Shown: piece by piece, positions 1-11,200 of the stretch
How the letters are laid out: every line of letters begins with the position of its first letter
Position numbering within the stretch: the stretch's first letter is position 1
Origin: Astropecten irregularis
Taxonomy: Eukaryota; Echinodermata; Asteroidea; Paxillosida; Astropectinidae
Length of the DNA: 64,000 nucleotides
Reading direction: 5' to 3'
NCBI GenBank assembly: GCA_963971285.1
Contig: OZ020253.1
Span: 18,426,528 to 18,490,527 of the forward strand
The notes under the pieces: generated by a model
What the model was told of the DNA's origin: nothing
Seen by the model: the letters and a program-made list of their open reading frames with translations, nothing else
Databases searched by the model: none
Program-made: the position numbers and the translations under genes

Positions 1-1678
1 TGCGACAACAGGTAAACACAATATAAATAATGGATCGCCAAACAGGCAAATAGCACCCGCCAACGTTATATTCAATTTCTGACAGAAAAACCTATACGTC
101 CCACATAATCTCACAATTGACTAAAATGCGAAATTACAGAACGTAGCACTTTACATTATCATTTTCTTCAGCCCGTTTCATGTTACATAAATTACAATGT
201 ATTTCAGGCTAGTTCGAATTAGGCTCCACCAGATTCAGCAGGTATTAACCAGGATTAAAAATGCATCGTATTTTACTTCATTATAAGCAATATCACACCA
301 AGAACCATTTCAATAACCTCATGATAGTATATTAACAATAGTATTATAATAACTAAACACTGCAAAGCAGATACATAAACGCGTATACACTAAATCTAGA
401 TATTACATGTCTTATACGTGCCCGGTCCTTGCTTTACAAAAATCGGTATAGTTCCTTCTACAACAACAACACCAATCAAGGATAATAGTTGGGATTATTA
501 CGAATCTCCAGTCACATGACATAATACTTACCACAATGATTCATTCTAATATCGGTGTGCCACACAGTGACGTCCGATTTCTACACTGAATATAAAAATA
601 ATCTTGGCAAATGATATGCCAAAGATAACAATCCTCGCGCGTGAGTTACTTTTTATACATGAGGGGTATGATTGGTTATTACCACACCTTATACATATTC
701 ATTAGGATTTTCTGGTTCACTAATTGGCCGAGTTTTCAAGGTTAATAACGGTGTTCTTTTCTTCTTCATTTTTTAAGGGGGGGGGAGGCGTGAGGAATAT
801 CATTGGGAATTTACCAGGGCGGTGTTGAATGAAACTTCATTCGAGGTTACATATGCTCAAGTCTACACATGCTGAATGTGCGCATGGTGAACAGCCACAT
901 ATGCGCGAAAATCAACCATTAGACTTTATTAACCGGCATAAGGTAGGGGAAGGGAATCTTGCAAAGTGTTGGCACATCTGCACTCGTCATGCACACAGAG
1001 AATGAAAAACACAAGAATTCACGGTTTTGATTCTACAAGGCTTGGCACGTCAAGTTGGCACTTGAAAGCTATTACCATCAAATTCTGTGTGTATCTGAGT
1101 AAAGAGACACCTAGCTGTTGGAGGGTGGTGCCTGCATCGTAGCTTACACAGGCTCCTGTCGATGGGGCTTCTGCCACACTCAAGGACAGTCCTTGAAGAC
1201 TGCTTGGTCTGAAATCAAAATACGCTGGGACCGGATGTCCATGTTTGCTTCTCCCAAGAGCTCTTCTCAGGCTTGTTGTAAGTCCACAGGGAAATGTGTA
1301 AGTATAATAAACTGGCAGTAAACAGCAGAGACAACCTGCCAGAGTCCTTTAATGGAGTCGTTTAATAATAGAAATGTGCACTACTTGGTATGGCTACAGT
1401 CCCATAAACTAATCATCTTGATTCGTGCCAGTGACGGCGCCCGTAGACTCGACTCAAGCCTGTTATATATAGATTGCCTCGTCTCCGTGAGACTTGTTGG
1501 CGGCAGCACTGGCTAGCCGTATGGCCTCATAAAATGTACATGTATTAGTGTGTATTAGGTGATGGGTGGGTTAATAGTATGCGGGAACGCAGGCAGGGAT
1601 TTGTATCGTTGACAGAGGACGATTGAACTGTCACGAACCTTCCTTGTTATAACTGACACCAAGCTGACACTAAATACT
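1..1678. other. 3' flank of the nAChR gene
   Basis: No recognisable gene. It should contain the receptor 3' untranslated region on the minus strand. Candidate poly(A) signals on that strand are ATTAAA at 1348-1353 and AATAAA at 925-930, neither confirmed. A short G run lies at 778-786. The open frame at 1118-1321 looks spurious. Confidence 0.4.
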
Positions 1679-2226
1679 TCAGCTTAACTGGATGAAGATA
1701 ATGAGCAAAGTGGATAGGGTTCCAAGCAAGTAGAAGATCATGAATATACGATCGACGACCTGCGCCACCTGCTTCCACTCGCCACGGATGAATTCATTGT
1801 GGTCTAAGCCGTCGTAATGCTCTCGAACAACCCGCATGTGATCCATCATGCGCATGAGTATGTCCAGTTGTTTGCGGCAGCACGCCCTCTCGGGGCCTTC
1901 TTTGTGCAGGTTCCTGGAGTTGTGCATGGCTTGTATGGGCGACTCGTCCCCTGGGGGCTGGTGGTTCTGGTGCAGCGGGGTCGTCATGTCCAGTATTGAC
2001 GTCTCGCTCTCCTGCATGCGCATGGCGACTTTGCGGTCTTTGTGCTTCCTCCGCTGGCTGGGACGAGTTTGTAGGCGTAAGATCGGGGCGAGTCTGTTCA
2101 GGAAGACCTGCCTCATCCACTTGGGCACGGGTCGGCATGTGGGACCCCTGTGGTGGAGGTTTAAGATGATGACCGTCAGCATGATGGAGATAGAGACTAG
2201 TAACATGGTAGCGGCATAATACTGAC
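1679..2226 (-). CDS. nAChR subunit coding exon 8 (M3, cytoplasmic loop, M4, stop)
   Basis: 548 bp including TGA. It encodes M3 ([10 protein letters not shown]... ending ILNLHHRGP), the amphipathic MX region after [15 protein letters not shown], a loop of about 110 residues rich in charge and Gln/His, and M4 starting [10 protein letters not shown]. The protein ends IIFIQLS, so almost no extracellular tail follows M4. Acceptor ATCACAG. Confidence 0.96.
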
Positions 2227-5200
2227 CTGTGATGGGAAACGATAAGAAACCACACAAAGTCAAATGAAGAGTTCCCTACAAAGATAAACATGCCCGTGGC
2301 GCCCTCATGAGTTGAACCTAGCGCCCTCAGTTGTCAAATCAACCGCACACACTTGGCTAGCATAATTATAGCGGGAACTTTGAATATGAAGATATTGCAC
2401 GTGGGTAGGAATGCGTTACAAACAGATTTAACCAAGTATAAAGCACTGACGAAATTAGATTATAACCAAGTAACTCTGTGGACCGTGGAGATCAAAACGC
2501 ATTACTAAACCCTCGTAAAGAATATTTCGCTCATTACGAGAAGAGAATAAAACCAAAACAAATAAAACGATACATACAAAAATAGACTTGCCATGCCAAA
2601 TTTAAGCGCTTTGTTAGCAAGCTTAGTACGATTTAAAAGGCAAGTTGTCATATCAAAACGAATTTCTAGAAACTTATTGTATAATCAATGTCTAGAAATA
2701 ATTGTTTAAGTACAGTAGGCCTATACAAGTTGTCGACCATATGTCTTGAAAGACGCACGATCTTCCTCGTTCATTTCCCAAGTTCTGGATTATTTTGCGC
2801 ACAACATGGTTTGTGGCAACCATATGTATCAATAATCATATGTTGCAATGCTCTACACTAGTCCCCATGTGAGTATATTATTGTTCAGAATTTCTATATG
2901 AACATCGTCACTTTATTCTCCAATTTCCTCCGATTGCTCTCCGTTTTCGAGTATTTCATTGGACTCAGCCAGATTAAGATCCCAGTCAAATTAGAAGTGC
3001 CAGCATTAATCGAGGAAAAGATTATAGTACGTCTAATCTTGGAATTACCAAGTCAAGATGGGATCTGACTGTAACCCTATAACGAACGGCTGAATCTGGA
3101 AAACAACGGCGGAAGTAAAGTATGTGAGCCTTAAGCAATTAAGCCAGCAGGTCAACCGGGTGATGAACATTAATTATTCTACATGCCACATGATCAAAAA
3201 TATATTAAAAACCCAGTCCAGAAGCCATATACGCAGAGAGAGAGAGGGGGGAGGGGGGAGAGACGAACTCTAAAATTAGCCTTGTCGCTTTAATGAGGAG
3301 GTAGACTACCGGTGATTTAATCATTGGTGGAGAAATGAAAAGCATTGCGATGGGGCGGATTCAGAGCGGAGAAGAGGATGGAGAAAGCTTACAAGACACG
3401 GGCCGTTTGGGGAATATATCTCAACGGAAACTGGTTTGGCTTTGGGCGGGGATACGGGGAGGCCCGGGACCCCAGTCGCCGCGTGTATGTAAAAGACGGT
3501 CGTCGGTATGTTGGTATAGGCACTGCTTGGATAGATTAATCAAATAACGCGGTTATACAAGGGCATGCCCTCATTTTCGTAACACCTATGTCTCTGTGAT
3601 ACGGCACACCGACCCCGGGGTTCTACAGGGGAAGAAGGGGTGGGTTTTTTTGTCTGGTTTTATAAATACCGAACATATATCCCTTCTTCACGGGCTGTCT
3701 GAGAAAGATCTCTTGGTTGGATTGTGCTGGAATGTATAGCTGGAAGGATTGTAATGTATCTCATGAGAGATGGTGTGATATAGTTGTAGCATGTCAGGTG
3801 GTTCGGCTGTGCATTAGTCAACACACGATTAAAGTTGTGGGCGCCACGACCGGTGGTGCTACGGTGCGGACATCACGTCGGTATCGGGGCGCGAACAAAC
3901 TATCCGGACGAATTCAATCCGCACTTGCCGCCATATGCCAGGCCGGTTGTGTATTAATGACCAGCTTGACCGTCGAGATCACTCCAATGACCGTCGATAA
4001 TTAAATTGACCATTTGCAAGAGCAAGCGAGCTGTCAATTTTGACACCTGCTATATGGGCAGCACAGAACAAAACTAAACATGAGTAAATCGGCAAAATGA
4101 AGGAATAAGTGTATGCAATGAAAGATAGACGAATAAGGTTATAAATCAATCATAAAATTTGCCGTGTACGTTTGATGAATTTGATAATGATCTATCATCA
4201 GAAAGCAATCTTACTCGCGTCGTTTCTCTGTGTAATCTGGTATTTACTTATGGCCGCGACCTCGTCCCTTATCAGCAGACACATGTACATTGTGCCGCAA
4301 CCTGTTTTTACTCTATATGTGACACAGACTCGGGATTTGTTTTTCTTTAATTATTCTGCGACCATCGGACTATCTGCAGGATATGTACATAATACCATGA
4401 CCATATCAGTGCAGCCTATTGGTTGTTTTGCTCGGGTTGGATTTGCATATTCATGAGTATATCCATCACGGCAATGACATAATTGGATGGAAATAGACTA
4501 TACAGTGTGTCCCCAAAAAAACGATTGCCATTTAAAACAAAATATGACAAGAAAATTGACGATTTCAGCTATTTGATATTTAATCTGTTGTATTCTGTAT
4601 CCCCCAGGGCATATTCTGACGAAATTTCAATGCAATTCAATCATAGTATCACCTAGCAATTACTGATTGTCCGGAAAAAAAAAATCAATTTTCTTGCAAT
4701 TACAAACGAGCGACAATGGTGGTATTCTTAGTTGTGATCTGTAAATATCCCCTCGGCGTGGCCGCTCACATTCACTACACACAGATCACAAGTTAGATAT
4801 AGCCTTTACTGTCACTCATTTGTAATAGCAGCAAAATGGACTAGAACAAAATTGTTCTAGACAATCAGTAATTGCCCCGCGATGAATGAAGGGATTGCAT
4901 TGAAATTTGGTTAGAATATGCCAAATGAATAGTGAATGCAATAGATGAAAAATTGAATAGCTGGAAACAAACAATTAATTTTCATAATTTGTTGAAACTG
5001 CGTATCGTTTTATGGGGACACACTGTATATTATTACAATTTGCAAGACCTTGTATCATGTGACCCAGTTAATATTTCACTTGGCAAACATTATGTATGCG
5101 ATACCTTACATAAGGCTATAGATTTTATTTCAGAATACGCTGGGGGAAATATAAGCTCCAATTCCCGTTCTTGGCATGGACAGCGCGCAGTCAACAAACT

Positions 5201-8200
5201 GCAAGAAAATTTTGGAAATGGCGGGAAAGGCCACGCAAAATGTGACGAAGCTAAAACCTTCCTGAAGTCACCATGCTCCAAGAATGCAACATTGTTAAAT
5301 ACGTCTCATATTGAGCAATGGTTCTGTTTGAAAACATTAAGCTTTTTAATTAAAGAGAGAGTAAAACAAGCTCTGTTTGACAACTACATTAATGTTTGTG
5401 TTGAACATTTAAAGTTAAGACGCCAAAGTAAAACGAATCTGAAATAAGAATGTCAAATACATTTTAACTCGAGCTGCCTTTTGCAACATTGAACAGATCT
5501 TGCTGGGAAAACAAAATATGCGCTACATCTTTAAAGGTTCTCTAAGAGTTACTTGTACACCTAGTAATTCAACTAATGTAAGGGGATTGGATAAATAAGC
5601 TTGAAAGGATACATGGGGCAAAGGTGAAAATTCTAAGAAATTGGCTTAATGTTCACTTGCGATATGAATCATATACTTGAGGGTAGCTTATATTTCTTTT
5701 TTTACAAAATGAATACTGACTGGAATCATTTATGACCATACATGCATTTTTACCGAGTAGATTTAAGTCGTAAGTTCCGAATGAAAATATTCTTAAATTT
5801 ATATCGGCAACATTTTACAGCCCGCTTAGAGGCAGCCAACATTACCGCGTTCAAGAGGAAAACCCTGCTTATATACAAAACTCGCTATATACTGGTAGTT
5901 TCTCACAGTCGTCTCCAAGGAAATTATTAGAAACTTTCAAAATGAATGTTTTTTCTTCTTAATTGGAGATTGTATTGAAAGTTAGTGCCTGTAATTTGCC
6001 ATGGCGTGGCAAGGGCCTTACATCATAGGTGCTATACTGGAAACCTTACTCATTGCTTTCTCTGCAATGCGCCTTCAAGTCGTATTTGAAATTGAATTTA
6101 TCACCGTCTTTATATAGGTTTCAATAGACAGCGGAATATAGCACCACAAGTGTCATACACAGCAGTAATCTCGTTTGTAGCTCTTTTTTCATTGTGATAC
6201 ATAACCATCAGTTTTGGATTTCTAGGACGTTTCGACACATTACGTGGTAGCAACCCTAATGAATTACTTTTGACCATGTTTCTTTTATTTCAGGCAAAAT
6301 TATTACACACCGGCCTATTTTAAGCTTCCAATAAGAAAAAAAAAGAGGGGAGAGACAAGCCTCGCTTGCAGATATAGGTTCATATGATTATTCCGTGTAC
6401 GTTTAATCTATAGCCGTCGGAGGGTTTCGATTAATTCTCAGCTGCCGTAGCGAGTGGCCAAACCACGGTGGGATCTATGTCGGAAATCCCGCTACCCTAC
6501 CCGAATGGCTGATTATTTCACGGCGTTAAATGGCCACATGTACTTTCGTGTAGTAACTCGCTCTGTTCATAGTGGAATCGATAACGTGTAAGCCTTTAAA
6601 AATATACCAAGTTGCACGGCATTAAAGTACTGACAGTGTGGGCTAAGGTGATCATACAAACCGAGGACATCGCGAACATGATGTCCACGGAGTACACCTT
6701 CCTCAGACACTACGTGGACTCGAACACGTCCTCACAAGGTTTCCAAGAAAAAGAAATAAGGAATCTCGAAAGTGCTGCGAATTCCTAAGGCGTCTTTAAT
6801 TGCAAATTAAGCTTGCCCTTCACCGACGTGGATGAGCACTGTATACTCAGTGCTTGTGAGAACACGTGAAAAAAATCACAAGTTGGCTCAGGTGGGATTC
6901 GAACCCACTATATACTCAATGCTCTCACAGCACAAGCAATGGGTATACAGTGCTCATCCACGTCGGTGAAGGGCAAGCCTATACTTGCACATTATCTATT
7001 TCCCGACCAAAAAAATAAATTAATATTAGCGTCTTTAATTGTTGCTAATTTATATTTAACATTCTGGAGGATATTCTGTTAAAGGAAATCCACGTGAACA
7101 ACGGCTCCAATTCAAATGGCAAAGGTTTTCAATTTAGAGGTGTCTGAAGAAAAACTGGTGAGCTCGACATTGGATCGAACTCGAGTTTGTTTGTATTAAT
7201 CACCGTATAGCCTATCTGATCTATATATCCAGCCTCGCAGAAGAATCTTCACCACCGTCAAAGACCTTTTCGCAGGGTACCAGTCAAAATCAATTGCCAT
7301 TCAACTATAAAGTGCAGTAATATGGCTGGAGATGTGGTACCCAAAAGAAAGGACTTCTAATTATTGCTTGAGATTTAACGAACCATCATATCTGCAGGAA
7401 ATATCTACACCATCCCTCGTAGACAAACTGGCTCCAAGAGGTCATACTGAACAGCCTACACTTCAAACAGTATAAGGTCAAACTTCATTAGAATTCCGAT
7501 CCCACTACTCCCTTCTTAATTAAAGATTTCAGGATGACAATATAAATGCAGATATCTCGAGGGAAAATAATTATAAAACAAATAAAACAAATGCAGCAGC
7601 TCCCTTGATAAACGCTGTCGAGAAGACAGTTATAATGGTGAGGCATCACTGCATGAGCAGGGTGTATAGGCCTACAACCAGCAATCCAAAACCACATTCT
7701 ACTGACTTGTACTCCTTGATCGGGCTTTATTCCCGAATCTCATTTTGTTTGATTCGAGCATCTTTTGTAGCCACATCCAATGACAATTATTGACCTCAAA
7801 CTGGAAGGTTGAGATTTCAACTCAAATGTATAAGATAATTAATAGGATTATTATAGGATGTATATAGGATTATCTGCATCAATTACATGACCTTTGAACC
7901 CTAGAAAAAGTAATTTCCCCAACCCTTACCCCACATAACTAGTAAGTGTTGATGTCCATACCTAATAAAATCAGTTGAAAAACCTTTTCATTTTGTTATC
8001 ACAGATGAACCTTATATCATAGGTTTCATTCATTCAGGTATGACTACCAATACTCACCAATAACTGGTACCTCACTAGACGGTGGCATGGACTCAGCAAT
8101 AAGAAGCAAAAACACCGTCAGTGACAGCAAGACGGTAATGCCCAAGCTCACCTGTAACATAATAGTGAGACATAAATCTCCACAATTATCATGTTGCCAA

Positions 8201-11200
8201 ATCGCTGTATAAAAACATCTATCTAGGATATAAAAGTGTTTGGAACGTTGCTACATTACAGGTTAAAGCGTCTCGTCATTTCTTGGATATAAAAATGTTT
8301 GGAACGTTACCACATTACAGTATAAAGCATCTCGAAACGAAAAGAATTTGGAACGAAAATAATATAGGCCCTACATATTACTGCATTCATATTAATCCAG
8401 CTCAATATAGGAAGCATTGCATATTAATTTCCAATTAAAACTATACATTGCATACGATTTGAATGAAGGCTAAAAAAATTAATTAATGTTTGCATTTCTT
8501 CGTTTTACTTTAATTTTTATTAATTTGTATTCGTTTCTTTCTAAATAATGTATGTATTTATTTATTTATTTATTAACTTATTTTGAAACCTCTACTTGTA
8601 CTTGGTTGTTTAGGAATAAGGCAACCTGGTGCGCCATTGTCAGAATATTTATTTTTCAACACAGAAAATAAAAATGTCAAGGAAAATAAATGCATGTGAT
8701 AATAAAACCGATGAAGACTAAGCGCAATTATCAAAAGGAATTGTGCCACAATCAACAAGCGATCGGTTTGCAATAACCTTAAAAACACACCCAAAAAAAG
8801 AAACAAAACTTTCCCGTCAGTTTTCAAATGAGGATAAAAAATCAATGTCAGATCAGACAAAGTGGGTTTCTGGGCCTATGTAACAAACGACTATTCCTTC
8901 TTCGGAGCAGTTGGTTGCCTTAAACGAATCCTGACCAAAATATAGCTATCTTTGTGTGATATAAAATCTAATAAGTCGAAGTTTGACTGTAACCGAGAGC
9001 ATGGCTATTCGGTAATATGCAGCATTGAAGCCCTAATACTCCTCGCTTGCCGAGGTCTTTCAGGGGAATTGGATTCGGGTATTAAGCTGAATGAAACATT
9101 TCGATTTCTGGCATTTTTCCATGTCAGGTTTGCAAATGCCACAAAATAATAAGCCTATTGGTTGTAGCAAGATCAGTCACAATCGACGCTCTAAATTACA
9201 TCCATATCCCAGTAGCGCCGTGGAGAAATTGTGTGGGCAATCCAATACATGAGGCTCAAACGTGTTCCTTCCTTCTACATAACTGCTCTATAGGTATTGG
9301 GCGACCCAATTGAAATGGAATCAAATAACATGCCGGCTGATTGATGGTGCTGCATGGTGGCAAAGTACACCTTTATTGCCAAAAGCGAATGAATTCAAGT
9401 TCTTACTCGTCAATTTCACCCCCAAAAAATTGATTCTTACATGCACAACACCGTAGCAAGCACAATGTCTGACGCTTCTAGCCTTATGGAATCTGTTCAA
9501 CACAAGTAATAAAATGCTGCAAACTGCTCAAATCAGCCAAATTAAGGACCTAAAAGTTATAAAATGCTTGTGTTGTTGAAGAGGAGCTCAATTGGGCATA
9601 CAAGATCTCAAACGAGCAGTTACGGACTATTACAAATACCGGTTCAATAAAGGACTTTTGCCAAGCACAATATTTGAAATTATATGGGCCATGTGTGCCG
9701 CATGAAAACTGATGCCCTAGAAAAACAAGTGCTTTTCGATAAACGTACACCAAACAAGACCTGGGGTCGATTTCACCAAACTCATCGTAACTTACTATCA
9801 ATCGTAGGATTTGTGATGCATTCAAACTCTACGTAGGATAAGTAGGATACGATGGGTTATCCTTCGTAACTCGAGTTACGATCGATCGTAGGGCTTCGTG
9901 AAATCGACCCCTGGTTAAATGTTGAAAGGCAAATGGGTGTGGATTGGGCACAAGTGAGGAGAACAATGATGGATGGAACGAAGCTGAAACGACTTCTAGA
10001 TGTTCCATTCTGTTTAGAGTCATGCCCGAAGGCCGAGTACAGGCCAAAAGGGAAAACATGATGAGGAGGAGGAGGGGGAGGGCAGGCTAAATGACAAAGG
10101 TCAAGAATTACATGCCAGTAAAGACGCACCAGGCCGTCCTAACCCCAAGCACCTTTCTCGTTTTGTTCATCAGAAGCCACAAAACCACACATAAACCACT
10201 ATCGATATTTTTGTTAAGTTTAAAAGAGAAGAAAACTCAAATTCATCCCAAAAGATACCCACCTTCTCACCCGAATCAGCGGGCAGGACGAAGCCCAGAA
10301 TGGTGATACCGGCTACCATAACGCAAGGCATGACCAAATTAAAGACGTAATACAGTGATCTACGTTTGAAGCGCATGGTGTAGACAATGTCCGTGTAGGG
10401 TACCCCTGGGGCATCTGGGTAATAGTTCACGTCCTGCTTCACGTCAAGAGCTTTCATATCCCACTCACCGTCAGTAATGAACACAGACGTGCCACCTGAG
10501 GAAGGAAAGGTAGATATGTCCCCAAAAACATTCATAATAAGTAATTTTGTTCCAAACGTCAAGAATCAAACCACAAATATAAGTTACAAATGGAATGATA
10601 ATATGTAGTTGAATGAATGAAACCCTGATCTGAAAACATTATTTGATTTTCTATCGACGGAGTTCGCTCTGATCCTTGTTGATTATGTCATCTTTTTATT
10701 ATTATGGACAGGAGGGGACAAGTACAGTACATGTACCGGACGAGGAAGCATTATGCTTCGATGAATCCATCTTGACCCCGGGCGAGTTGGGAATTCGGTC
10801 ATTGAGCTGGGGGGAGTTGGCCCCTTTATTATCAGGTGACAGGACTATCGGGCTGTGGAGTACGTGGGCTCCGGATTTGTTTTACGACTTATATCATCCT
10901 TATATTAATAGAAGTTGCACTCGGGGGTGTTTTTGCCGTGGATTCCTCCTCTGCAAACCAAAGACATTCGAACAAACACCAACATGTTGTTTGGGCTTGA
11001 CGATGGCGTGACGTTTTGCTTTCGTGAAGCAAACAACCTTAGGCTTATACCTTCTTGTGATTTGATGGACTGAGAAATATATGTGGTTTGACATTTCGGG
11101 AACAAAAACAATTATTAGTTCATGGTGAGCTACATCACCTTGATTGAAGCGGGATTTGAACCCAAGACCTTGAAATTCCGTGTAATTAGGAGGAATCTAC

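Larger units (their letters stand above)
2227..8057 (-). other. nAChR intron 7
   Basis: Intron of 5831 bp between the M2 and M3/M4 exons. It holds a mariner-like MITE (4501-5027), a SINE-like insertion with an internal foldback (6790-7041) and a GA-rich run near 3236-3262. Nothing else was recognised; open frames at 3345-3539 and 4932-5447 have no family resemblance. Confidence 0.7.

Noticed and set aside
3345..3539. Protein-like text ([14 protein letters not shown]) in a 64-codon frame
   Set aside because: It looked like a conserved fragment, but I cannot assign it to a family, and there are no flanking exons with matching phases.
4932..5447. 171-codon open frame on the plus strand
   Set aside because: Its first 30 or so codons lie inside a MITE terminus, the base composition is that of the surroundings, and no domain or family motif is visible.
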